A DNA stretch of 64,000 bases, from the NCBI RefSeq assembly GCF_004379255.2, contig NC_056047.1:32502293-32566292 (forward strand), in the 5' to 3' direction. This document shows, in pieces, positions 33,617-44,065 of this stretch. The notes under the pieces were generated by a model. It did not search any database, was not told where the DNA came from, and was given only the letters and a program-made list of their open reading frames with translations. Source of the DNA: Salvia splendens. Its lineage: Eukaryota; Streptophyta; Magnoliopsida; Lamiales; Lamiaceae. Made by a program: the position numbers and the translations under genes. How positions within the stretch are numbered: position 1 is the first letter of the stretch; every line of letters starts with the position of its first letter.

Positions 33617-36600
33617 AGAATGGGTACTAATCCTCTTCTTTTCCTTTATCTAAATTATGCATTTTGTGATTTGGGCCGCTTTGGAATTATTTCTCTTTGC
33701 CCCACACTTTATATTCTTCTACTCCAGGATCACGTATTATTATTTTTTTCCATGCAACAAAGACGAAATTTATTTATTTTAATTCCTGATCTAATTTATT
33801 TAATCCACTAATGCATTCCAAGTAAGATGATGATATATGAGGCTAACGATACGAAATAGTTGAATTACAATTCAATTCAATTTTATTTTATTTTTATATT
33901 TTAATATACTAATAAATCTAACTTAATTGAATTAATATTAAATCGAAATAAAATAATATGAATCATTGAGTGATTTTAAGATTTAAACATTGTTAAATTT
34001 GGTGAGCTCTGTTTTATGAAGTATTTAAAATATTTAAACCGTAATGCTTTGAATTTACAATTATTTCCCCAATCCATTTTTTATGAACTAACTATTATGA
34101 GTAGAACATCATAAGTTTGTTTTTAATTTCCAAAGAACTAGACAAATACTATATCATCTCACGTGATAGAAATTTAACTTTATAACAAATTTATGTAACA
34201 ATTCATTTAATATACGATTTTAACCTATTTGTGAATGATTTATTTATTGTTCCGTATTAAACCAAAAATCCACAGTAAAATCTATTAGTATTCGAAATTC
34301 CATTGAATATTTATTTAGCAAAAAAAAGGAAAATGGAATTAAATTTTAAAACTCCTTTAAAAAAATGCTCAATTTTAGAACTCTTTTTTTTATAAAAGAA
34401 TTTCCAACATAAACTAGTCAGACATACTACACTTGTCTTCACTCTTACTCATATATGAATATTATTGTATGTTTGTTTGTATTTTTTCTGTATTTATTTG
34501 AATTTTTAGGTATTATTTGTCATATTTCCAGATGTTGGATTATTTTTTTTATTATTGAATTAAAATAGAATTATAAATAAATTTGAATTAAAATTACACA
34601 TCGGTTCCGGTTCTAGAATTGATTAAAATTTGAAACCGGTTAACAGGTCAACCAGTCCGGTTAGAACCGGAACCAGCCGAATAAGCAGGCCTAGTTATGT
34701 TCTTGAGTTTGATGTGTGCTTTAATTGTTTTTCAAAAGTGTTGTCTTCACACGCAAGTTAAGGTCGGACGAGAGGTTTGATTAAGGAATTTACTAAGCCT
34801 TTGAGGTGGCCTTTCTATCTCATGTATTACTGTGGGCTTTCTTTTAAAATATTTGAAGTATATTGCCAACTGATAACTGATGTATTTACTTTCCAAATGC
34901 GTTATGTCTTACCGTATTTGTTTTGATGAGCTTCATATCTGATCGTCTAGTGGAGAGTGAGTCTCTACTAGAATTATTGATAGTTAACGAATTCGGGTCT
35001 GAAAAGGGGGTGATCCCTTACTCATGCTAGTATACACAGATAGGGATCGTGTGCCATCTTTCGAGTTGGCCGGTCAAGCGATCAAGAATATTGGCACATT
35101 CTCGTTTCACCATGAAAGGTTCAGATATGGATGGACAAAGATGAAAGATAATGATGATAACAACGCGGACAAAATTTTAAAGTTGAAAGTATTTTAGTGT
35201 TTCTCGGCATTTTTAAAGTAAACCCGAGTTCACTCAAAGATGGCATGACATGACTTTATTTTTAAGGAGATGTGTTCGGCATAAGTTCACTAAGTGCATC
35301 AAGTACTCAGCCTTGTAAGTGTTTTCCCTATGTGCAGGTTGAACTGTGACAAGCGCGGTGGGTATTGAGCATAAAAGTGAAGAAGATGTCATTCAAATGT
35401 TCAGAATATGACGTTTCTTCATACATGATATTATTCTACTCTGGAATGTTCCGTTGAACGATGTTTTGTTTATCATTTGATATTCTCGATTACTGTTTCT
35501 TTCAGTTGTCGCACTAATGAGATTGGATAGTCTGATTTGAATGTTTAAATTTTCGCGTTTGATTCATGTTTCGAGCCAATTGATACTTTCCACCATTTCT
35601 TTCTCGATTCTCAAATACCCACTACTTTTCACTTACTTCTTTCTCGATTCTCAAATCTCTAATTTCAACTATTTCTTTCTCGATTCTCAAATCCCCACTA
35701 GTCACGGTTCACCTGAACTTTCTATCCTTAGAAAAAGCAATCGTGACAGAATATAATTTAATTGAAATTAAATTGGTTGGAAAAAATAAAATAAAAAAGA
35801 AATAAAATAGTGAGATCCATGAGATGGATTGTTGCAGGTCATGTTCCTTAATTAAGAAATAAAATATAAAATACTAGTTGAAATAGATATGGGTCATGAA
35901 TAGTTAATAGATGATTAGGATTATTGCATTATTCTTTAGTTAAAGAATGAAATAAAAATGATTAAAAGTGAGGTGACTCATAAATAGTTAGTTAATGAAT
36001 GAGATGACAAGAGATGCATAATGAAATGGGGAAAAGCAGGAAAAAATTTGGTAGCATGATAGTTCTCAATTAATAGGGCTGAAAATTAAGTATTTAGTTT
36101 TGGATCAAATATACTTTTGGATTATCATTTATGAATTTATTAAAAGATTGGCAAAACAAAAAGGACAATCTTCTTTTTCTTGGTTGCACGTCCATTTACA
36201 TCCGGCTTCTTCACTGCAGCGGTGAAAGGGGGGCACCATGTGAAAATCACCTCCACCAACAACCCCATGTGCGTAATGTCGACTATTAAATCTTTCCTCT
36301 ATCTCATTAAAATAGAAACATTTGGAATGACACAAAAATTTAAAGTATAAGAGATATAAAAAGATTAGTAGCAAATAGTGTAAGTGAACAATAGGACACA
36401 CTTTATTATTAATATTAGTATTTAATGGTGGATCCTAGTAATATAAGTTGTAGGAGTATATAAATTGATGTATATATATAATGAGTTGCGAAGAACTTTT
36501 CATAAACTATTTTTATAGGACTGACCGAAAAGAAAAGTGTAGATATTTTATGGGAAGGAGAGTAACTTACCCATATTGATTAAGCATATAACTAGAGTAT

Positions 36601-36860
36601 CAAAATCAAAATCTCAATAAAATTTCAAAGAGAATAAAGCATCATATTAGGGCCCCTAATCTAAGATTGTATACACGAAAAATCTAAACAGGAGAGAGAC
36701 CACATTCTACCCCAACAAAACAGCCACAATAGCAGCATCAGATTCCCCAACCCTTCCTTTTTCAAAGAAAACAAAGACACTAAACGAGAATCACTTTGTT
36801 TGTGTAGTCGATGTCGGACCGTCCGTTTCTCCACCTCTCGGCCCGGAGAATCTTGCACAA
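33617..36860. other. long intergenic stretch with transposon debris
   Basis: No intact gene is seen. Around 34700-35470 the sequence, including a CAAGTACTCAGCC block and a TATGTGCAGGTTGA block, resembles the end of a Ty3/gypsy LTR, but I cannot define borders. Around 35815-36030 there are phrases like those in the subterminal part of the ORF1-only Harbinger elements (GGTTGTTGCAGG..., TTAGTTAAAGAATGAAATA), so a decayed relative may lie here. Confidence 0.4.
35597..35696. repeat. three copies of TTCTTTCTCGATTCTCAAAT
   Basis: The 20-bp block occurs three times about 40 bp apart (near 35597, 35637 and 35674) with related sequence between. Confidence 0.8.
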
Positions 36861-36874
36861 CTCAACGGTTCTCA

Positions 36875-38237
36875 TCACATCATTGGGCAAAAGAGGGCGG
36901 ATATGAAGATCACTGCAGCAGCAAGCATGAAGGTGCTGCTTCGAGACGCTAGAAGCTTGACACTAGCATTGTCAAATCCAGCTCCTGTCCCCGTCGGTGC
37001 AAGCCCAAAACCAGGAGTCGCGGGAGACCCAGGGACACCACTCCCGCCTGGGAAAGTGCTGCCTACTGTGGTTGGAGAGGCCGGAGGTGGTAGAGTGGTC
37101 GAAGTTCCTCCGGTGGCAGGGGTTGTCGATGGAGTAGCACCACCAGCATTGCTGCACAATGATTGAAGACAATCGAGATATTGAACACAAAACAACTACA
37201 CTGGAAAAATGAAATGCGAAAAGCGTTTGGAACGACATTCAGATCTAAAAAAGCCCTCTCTACACTACAAGAATGCCAACATTATCAACATAAATGCGAC
37301 AAACAAGCCGCCATCTACACCGATCAGTTTCACATCTACAACTCTACTAAGTATAATCACTGATCCTCCAACTCAACAAGGGCACATTAACTTACTCATC
37401 AGCTTAATCAATCAAGAAAATCACTAATCAAATCACAACAACTTCACAAAATCAAACTAGAGCTTCAAATTCAAGATTCATAACCAACAGTGGTGCTTGG
37501 AAAAAAGGGGAATTACCTAGCACCAGAAGGATAGACACATGATGAAGATGATACACCTGCAAATTGGTTAGAAACAGAGAGGGTCAGCATTTGAAGCATG
37601 AAAATCAATAAAAAAAAACAAATGTTAAGGTAATTACTAGGAGGATTAGAAGTGACAGTGGCAGTCCCTCCAAAATCACAGCTCATTGGAGCATTTCCCT
37701 TCTTCTGATAATAGCTATTCACAGCATAACTGCAGTGATCCTTAACAGTGTTAGGGTTATAGCAAGCCCCATTTTGTTGAATTGCTGCACAATCAGCTCC
37801 ATTTCCACAAGCATAGTCTATATTTTTCTGAAGAACACTGTCACTCACACCACTATTGCACACACAGTAACTTGCATCTGTACAAATCAAGAACCAGACA
37901 GATCAGGTAAGAAAACATAGGAAAAAGGGATAAAGATCAAAACTTTTCACAAACCCATTTTTAATTTCTTCCTTTTCTCAGTTTAAGACATGAATATCAG
38001 GTAAGAAGACAGCACCAATATTCAGACATCCTTCACAAGAACTCAACAAATCATTCCAAGAAATTTAGATAGGATAAAAGAATAAAGATCAAAACTTTTC
38101 ACAAACCCATTTTTCTTTTCTTCCTTTTCTCAGTTTAAGAGAAGCATAGTACTAGAAAATTGCAAGAAAACAAGAGCATCACCTGAATAGCCAGCCAAGG
38201 CTAAGATGAACAGACAACCAACCGCGAAAACAGCCAT
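36875..38237 (-). CDS. X8-domain, GPI-anchored plasmodesmata callose-binding-like protein (203 aa)
   Basis: Four exons on the minus strand, 38237-38183, 37877-37638, 37556-37517 and 37151-36875, join in frame with GT-AG borders to 612 nt. The product starts with a signal peptide (MAVFAVGCLFILALAGYSG). A carbohydrate-binding X8 domain follows (about residues 20-110, from ASYCVCNSGVSDSVLQKNID to SCVYPSG, with the expected paired cysteines and NGACYNPNTVKDHCSYA motif). Next is a Thr/Pro/Gly-rich linker, then a hydrophobic C-terminal tail (STFMLAAAVIFISALFC) that fits a GPI-anchor signal. Proteins of this build bind callose at plasmodesmata or the cell wall. No break is visible, so this is the only host gene here that looks functional. 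Exon phases support the chosen start. The exact paralogue (PDCB or another X8-GPI protein) is not certain. Confidence 0.9.
37931..38142. repeat. direct repeat within intron 1 of the X8 gene
   Basis: A block of about 60 bp starting TAAAGATCAAAACTTTTCAC at 37931 recurs at 38083, a period of 152 bp, with a few mismatches. It lies wholly in the first intron. Confidence 0.85.
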
Positions 38238-38444
38238 GATTAGCTGAAATTCCTCGAGAAATTATGAGAAAGGGATGGCTTAACCTTCACTTCTACTCAA
38301 GCTGGTTGGTGAAATTATGAGAGAGAGGGAAAAAGTGGAAATGAGAGTATATCTGAGGGTAATGGAGATTTCTAGACAAGGGAGGTGTGTTTTGACGGTG
38401 GAGGTGTATAGACAGAAATTCGTATGAATTGGTAACTGTTGCAA

Positions 38445-38454
38445 CTTTATATAG
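38445..38454 (-). promoter_or_regulatory. TATA box of the X8 gene
   Basis: CTATATAAAG on the minus strand lies about 210 bp before the ATG. The edge of transposon B2 lies 60 bp further upstream. Confidence 0.6.
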
Positions 38455-38897
38455 TGGTGAAAAAAGTGATTCTGGTGTTTTTGCTGATTTGCAGGGATGT
38501 ATTCCATTCTTAGGCCATCCACAACGCTGTTCCTATACCGTTCCTATACCGTTCCTTAAACCACTATTTGAGGGCCCCACTGTACTTTTTTACTCCATTC
38601 CTTAACTAAGGAACGGAACCTGCAACCCTCCGTTCCTTAACCGTTCCTTAACCGTTCCTTAAATTACTATTCATTCTATTTCAATTTTTATTTTTATTTC
38701 CAACTAAATTAAATTAAATAAACACACTACAAACATACTTTATTAAAAAACAAACATACTTTATTAAAAAACACACAATATTAAAAAAAATTACAACTTA
38801 AACTTAAAAAAATTAAAAAAAACACACAATTCAAATCCTAAAAAAATAAAAAACACACAATAAAAAACACACAATTAAACGTGGGAAAATAAAAAAA

Positions 38898-40034
38898 CTA
38901 CTCCGCCGGCGAATCATCCTCCGGAGGCGGTCGAAGTTTAGGGGGAGGGGGAAGACCAAGTAGTCCTGCCATATGCACAATTCCGTTCCACCAGGCCGTG
39001 AATTGGGCGTACGAGAAGCGGGAAGTGTCCGCCATTGTGGCGGTTATGTACGCCACCATAAGTGTGTTCGAGCCTCCTTGTGAGCCCGATCCCGAGGCCG
39101 ACTGGCTTGATTCTCCTCGGCCCTTCCTCGCTCTAGCCGCTTTCGCCGCCTTCGTCCCTTGCGGACGACGGCGCCCACGGCTAGATCCCTCGTACTCGGC
39201 GGCCGTAACCCCAACCTCCTGCGTGCCACGATCACTGGGCGCATCGGTGTCACCAGACGAGTACTGGCCGCTCGTCGTGTGCTTCGTCCGCTTTGAGGTT
39301 GATCCCGAGCTGGAGCGGACACCACCGGCCCACCTTTCCTCGTCCTTGACGAGCTGCCAAATATCAACATATTTGAACTGTACACCGGTGTCCTGGTGGA
39401 AGGCGCGCATAGCCGCCCTCAGTATGTCGGCGCCCGAAGCTCCGCTTTGGTAGTGCGCCGCTTCGGAGGAGTAGATCCCGCAGAATTTTTTGACCTGTAA
39501 ATCGACTCGGCCAAAGTGAGCACGAAGCATTGTATATTTGCGCTTCCGGGCCCCTTTCGGCTTAGTCTCGTGGTAGACATCACGGACCTTTTCCCAGAAG
39601 CACTTGGCGGCTTGTTGGTTGCCGACGATGGGATCATATGAGACGGTGAGCCAGGCGGTGTACACCGCCTTTGTTTCTTCGTTGGTGTAGGGATGCCGGC
39701 CCAGATCCTCCGGCTCCTCCTCCTCATCCTCCTCGGGTGCCTCAGACGCAGCCCTGTAGCTTCCACCGCCTCGGCCTCCTCCCTGAGTGGGTTCAACGGG
39801 GATATCCTCCCGAATCTGGGACAAACCCTGGGAAAGCCGCGAGCCGGAGCCTCGAGCGTAGGCATCCACATCGAAAGTGGGTGGTTGGTACCCACCCGGC
39901 GTCGCCGACCCCTGCGTGCCCGGCGTCGATGACCCAGAACCACCAAGTGTGTTGTACATGGTCTCCCAATCGCCGAACGCGTTGAGATCCCACCCTCCGG
40001 CGCCGCCACCACCGTAATTGCCGTCGCCGGACAT
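38898..40034 (-). CDS. Harbinger ORF1, Myb/SANT-like protein, intact (378 aa)
   Basis: The uninterrupted frame begins MSGDGNYGGGGAGGWD and ends PPPPKLRPPPEDDSPAE. Residues 60-110 form a Gly/acidic linker (EEDEEEEPEDLG). About 115-250 form the trihelix/SANT-like fold (HPYTNEETKAVYTAWLTVSYD, FWEKVRDVYHE, KKFCGIYSSEAAHY, DIWQLVKDEERW). The tail is basic with RGRRRPQGTKAAKAARARKGRG. In PIF/Harbinger transposons such a protein helps the transposase reach the element ends and the nucleus; that role is assumed here. It reads toward the X8 gene, whose TATA box lies about 440 bp downstream of this stop codon. It differs from the B1 copy by the 64 extra residues and a few substitutions near the C-terminus. 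Confidence 0.88.
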   Translation of the reverse strand: MSGDGNYGGGGAGGWDLNAFGDWETMYNTLGGSGSSTPGTQGSATPGGYQPPTFDVDAYARGSGSRLSQGLSQIREDIPVEPTQGGGRGGGSYRAASEAPEEDEEEEPEDLGRHPYTNEETKAVYTAWLTVSYDPIVGNQQAAKCFWEKVRDVYHETKPKGARKRKYTMLRAHFGRVDLQVKKFCGIYSSEAAHYQSGASGADILRAAMRAFHQDTGVQFKYVDIWQLVKDEERWAGGVRSSSGSTSKRTKHTTSGQYSSGDTDAPSDRGTQEVGVTAAEYEGSSRGRRRPQGTKAAKAARARKGRGESSQSASGSGSQGGSNTLMVAYITATMADTSRFSYAQFTAWWNGIVHMAGLLGLPPPPKLRPPPEDDSPAE

Positions 40035-40128
40035 TTTTTGAAGAGATAGAATATGAAAATTGGAGAGAAATTGATGTTGATGTAGGAAGAATAGATGTGT
40101 AGTTGTGTATAAAATGAATGAATTAGGT

Positions 40129-40305
40129 GTATTTATAGAATAAGAAAATAAAAATAAAAATTAAAAAAATTAAGAAAAAGTTAAAAAAAACGGTAATGTT
40201 ACCGTTTAAAAAAAATTTTTTTTTTTTTTAAAATTCGATTTTTATAAAAAAAAAATAATTATTGCGTCATTGCTGACGTGTCCCACTCGCGGGCCGGCGA
40301 GTGGG
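40129..40305 (-). promoter_or_regulatory. conserved 5' control module of element B2
   Basis: The GC palindrome (40282-40305), TTGCGTCA, the palindrome AACGGTAATGTTACCGTT (40189-40206) and the TATA box (40129-40138) sit in this order upstream of ORF1 on the minus strand. Confidence 0.6.
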
Positions 40306-40618
40306 AAGCACGCACGCACGGGGATCGGCCACGTCGCCCAGGCGCGTGGCGGCTTGTTCCGTGCCGCGTTACGTGCCGTCGGCACCCGGCACGGAATGGG
40401 AACGGGACGGGAGCGGAATGCAGCGCCGCAACGCGTTCCGCGGCGAAACCGTTCCGGCGGAACGGCACGCGGAACGGTTTCGGCACGCGTTGCGGGTGCT
40501 CTTAATCTTGAGTTTGTACTGTATCACATGTGTGATGCGTTTCTGATTTTCCATCCAACGGTCATTTATGCATGTTGGCCGTCTCTGCTCAACTTAGCTC
40601 AACCTAAATAATATCTTA

Positions 40619-42526
40619 GAGCATTAGCAATAGGGTGCCCTTAGGCGCGCCCTAAGGCGCGCTCTATGCACCGCCAAGTCATCACTTTTATCCTCCTATT
40701 CTCTCATCTGCAGTGTGGCGCCCTAAGGCGCGCCCTATGCATTTTTTTTACTTGAATATTTAAATGACTACAAAAATTGGGAAAAAACTTCATTTCATTT
40801 ATAAGAATTACATTACAATATGAATTAAAAAAATACGCAAACTCAGCGACGGCGGTTACGGGCCCACACTTCTTCAATCATGTTGTTCATGAGCTGGGCA
40901 TGGTCTTGTTGGTTGCGCATTGAGGCATGTCTAGATAGAACCTCATTGAAGCCCGTCGGTAATCCTCTAGCAGGGGGCTTGATCGTCGTGCTGGACGAGC
41001 TAGATGCACCTTCATCATTGTTCCAGTCGGTGATGGTCTCACCTTCATGCTCGACTATCATGTTGTGCATGATTATGCACGCATACATGACATCGGCGAT
41101 GACTTTCTTGAATCAGAGACGAGCCGGCCCTTTCACAATTGTCCACCGTGCTTGGAGCACACCAAATGCCCGCTTGACATCCTTCCGCGCCGCCTCCTGC
41201 TTTTGGGCAAATAAAACCCTCCTCGCCAATTGGGCAGCTGATCGTCTTCACAAAAACAGGCCACCGTGGGTATATGTCATCGGCCAAGTAGTACCCCATG
41301 TGGTATTGGCGTCTGTTGGCAATGAACTCGATGGCCGGGCCGTTGCCATTGCATTGCTCGATGAAGAGGGTGGATGTGTTGAGGACGTTAATGTAGTTGT
41401 GGACCCGGCCACGTCGAAGTAAGCATGCCAGATCCAGAGTCGATGGTCAGCGACTGCTTCGAGGATCATCGTCGGGTGGCTGCCCTTGTATCCACTAGTG
41501 AATTGGCCTCTCCACGCCGTCGGACAATTCTTCCACTCCCATTGCATAGAGTCGATGCTCCCTAGCATCTCAGGAAAGGTGTGCGCCGTCTCGTGCATCT
41601 TCATCAGGCCCTGGCAATCAACGGCAGTCGGCCTGCGCAAATATGTGTCGCCGTAGGCCTCCACAACTCCTCTACAAAATCTCTTCAGGCACTCCTGGCC
41701 TGTTGTTTCCCCAACGTGGGGGTACTCGTCGAAAATGTCCGCCGTGGTGCCGTAGGCCAACTGACGGAGTGCAGCCGTGCACTTTTGCAACGGTGTAAGG
41801 TCGGGTCTGCCGACGCCATCTTCCCGATACGTCATGTATTCATCACGCGACAAAGTCCGGACAATGCCGAGAAAAAGGTAACGCGGCATTCTAAACCGGC
41901 GGCGGAAAACGGTCGGTCCCCACCGTGGTTGCCCGGCAAAATAGTCTGCAATCAGACGTTGGTGAGCTGCCGCGTGGTCGCGTCGGACAACTGTCCGACG
42001 TCGAATAGGCCTGTGGATCTGCCCCGCCGCCGCCTCCTCGCGCTGTATTTCGACTAAGCATTCCGGCATGGCCTCTTCAACGGCTGCATCTAAGGCTTCC
42101 GAGGTCGGACTACCTGACTCCGAGGAACTAGAACTAGTGTCGTCGTCGTGGTTCATTTTGGTATGTGAGAGAGGTAGAAATGTGAGAGAGGCGAGATGTT
42201 CGTATGAACAAGTGAATGAGAAACGAGGTTTAAATAGACAAAATTCGGAAAAAAATAAAAAAACGCTTGCCATCGTGCGCGCCCATCATCTGCCGAGCCC
42301 AAAATGGTGCCCGATGGCGCGGACGATGGCCTATCGTCCGCCGAGCCCACAATGGTGCCCGATGGCGTGGATGATAGGCCATCGTCCGCTCTTCTTCCGC
42401 GCCCGAAGCTTAGGGCATGGGCATAGAGCGCGCCCTATGGCGAGCACCCACATTGGAGGCATCGTCCGCGCCTGAGGACGATGGCACGCATAGGGCGTGC
42501 CATCGGGCGCCCCATTGTGGGTGCCC
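40619..42526 (-). mobile_element. PIF/Harbinger element F, transposase-only
   Basis: TTA flanks the element at 40616-40618 and 42527-42529. The ends GAGCATTAGCAATAGGG and, from the other strand, GGGCACCCACAATGGGG pair at about two thirds of positions. Subterminal DNA is rich in GGCGCGCCC and ATGGCGCG/CGATGGC-type repeats. The only gene is a degraded transposase. The length is 1908 bp. Confidence 0.85.
40843..42156 (-). pseudogene. Harbinger DDE transposase, frameshifted, catalytic residues lost
   Basis: The protein starts at MNHDDDTSSSSSESG (42156); an open frame reaches upstream but lacks family similarity. Homology runs through RRRFRMPRYLFLGIV and GSIDSMQWEWKNCP. One base is missing near 41403, after DVAGS. 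In the restored register the second catalytic Asp of the NND motif is Tyr. A further frameshift follows near 41225. The VERAFG motif reads VKRAFG, so the catalytic Glu is Lys. A TGA replaces Trp near 41113. The C-terminus (NNMIEEVWARNRRR) is still readable. It is dead both as a gene and as an enzyme. Confidence 0.9.
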
Positions 42527-42786
42527 TTAGTCCCTTAAAATATTTATTATTTTAATATATTTTTAAAAAAATTCTTTTCGATCTAATAAGATAACGTCAT
42601 ATTGTTTATTAACAATACTCTGATCACATCTTTCTTTCATTTTATCAAATATGCATTAAAATCTGTGTCATTTATGCCACGATGGAGAGAGTACATTACT
42701 TATATTCCCTCCATGTAGACCGGTTCATAAACCGGCGGTTCCGGTTTTTAGAAAGGCGGAACCGTAACTGAACCGTGAGGCTATTT

Positions 42787-43624
42787 TAGGGGTGGGTAGG
42801 TACGGTATACCTTACCGAAATCATCATACCGTATACCTTACCGAAAATTCGATATGAGAAAAAATCATACCTTTACCTTACCAAAATTTTCTGTATACCG
42901 AACTTCGGTATACCTTATATTCGGTATGACAAATTTCAATATCGATACCATACCTTATTTTCAGTATGTCATATCTAAATTCGGTATACCGTACTTTTGC
43001 GGTATACCAGAGTTTTACGGTATATCGGACTACAATACGACATAACAAAATATCATTATTTTGTAAATAATTCTAAATACAAACACAAATGAAAATAAAA
43101 TTTCAAAAATACTTAGAAAACATGAAATTTAATCAAACTCAAACATATTCAATAAAAAAACTGCAACAATTAAACTCCACGCAATCACATAACGTTCAAC
43201 GATATTTGTTTGGAACTAATTTAACTAAAATCTTATATTTATTTGAAACTAATTGATTCAACGATATCAAGTTTTCCTAATTGAGTTTATTTGATTTTAT
43301 ATTTACATGATTACCCGACAACTATAATGAGGCATGATTTGATTTCTACATGTAAATATTTATTTGTTTGGTAAAAGTATGAATTTACTTTATATAATTT
43401 GGCATATATTGATATCGGTATATACCGAAAATTATGGTATATACCTAAAATTATGGTATATACCGTATTTTTGGTATACCCCGGTATACCTCGGTATATG
43501 AAATTCATACCGTTACCGTACCGAAATAAATCGGTAAGGTATGATACCTTACCGAAAATTGCGGTATACCGAAAATTTTTTCGATACGGTAAGTGCGGTA
43601 TTTCGGTATTTTTACCCAGCCCTA
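42787..43624. mobile_element. non-autonomous hAT-like element X1, nested in the hAT transposon
   Basis: An exact 8-bp duplication GGCTATTT (42779-42786 and 43625-43632) flanks ends TAGGGGTGGGTA and TAGGGCTGGGTA. The interior repeats TTCGGTATACC and GGTATACC many times near both ends. It is related to element X2 at 32981-33608. There are no coding sequences. Confidence 0.88.
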
Positions 43625-44065
43625 GGCTATTTCACGGTTCCGGTTTGATAACCGACGGTTTTCGCGGTTCGTTTTTTTTTGCTATATAATTTGAAATTTG
43701 GACTTATAAAATAAATTGGAACAAGACAATGGATAATTTAAATTGAAATCAGACGAATAAGGTGAAAATCATATCAATTTTATTGAATTTGAGTTGTAAC
43801 GGACAACGATATATTACAATTTACAATACATATATAACAATGTAATATAATTTACAAGTGTCGTCGGAACATAAATAAAAAAAATATGAAATGGGGGGAA
43901 AAGGAAAAAATTGAAAAGGGCTTGAGCTCAACTTAAACTTTCAAAGTTAAACTTTTCAAATTTAAGTTGAGTTGCCTACGTATCCATAATTTTATTGAGG
44001 AATCAAAGCTCACGTAGTTCTCTTACCCTGCTTACCTTTTTGGTCAGCCGTGCTCCCCTCCCCCG

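Larger units (their letters stand above)
38514..40501 (-). mobile_element. Harbinger-type element B2, ORF1-only, full-length
   Basis: TTA flanks the element at 38511-38513 and 40502-40504. Ends are GGCCATCCACAACGC and, on the promoter side read from the other strand, GAGCACCCGCAACGC. It is 1988 bp long and nearly identical to element B1 at 7594-9390 in inverted orientation; I saw only scattered base changes outside the deletion. It encodes ORF1 but no transposase. Confidence 0.93.

Noticed and set aside
32239..34693. Possible large decayed hAT element around X2, from TAGACATG to GGCCTA with ACCGG-rich ends
   Set aside because: Both ends have the right flavour but I find no matching 8-bp flanks and no transposase remains, so the span is not supported.
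34697..35470. Possible Ty3/gypsy LTR fragment
   Set aside because: Some phrases resemble chromovirus-type LTR ends, but no partner LTR, primer site or target duplication is visible, so it is mentioned only in the intergenic entry.
36129..36401. 90-aa minus-strand ORF with several cysteines, possible small secreted peptide
   Set aside because: The cysteine spacing does not match a family that I know, the N-terminus is not a convincing signal peptide, and no promoter or splicing signs support it.
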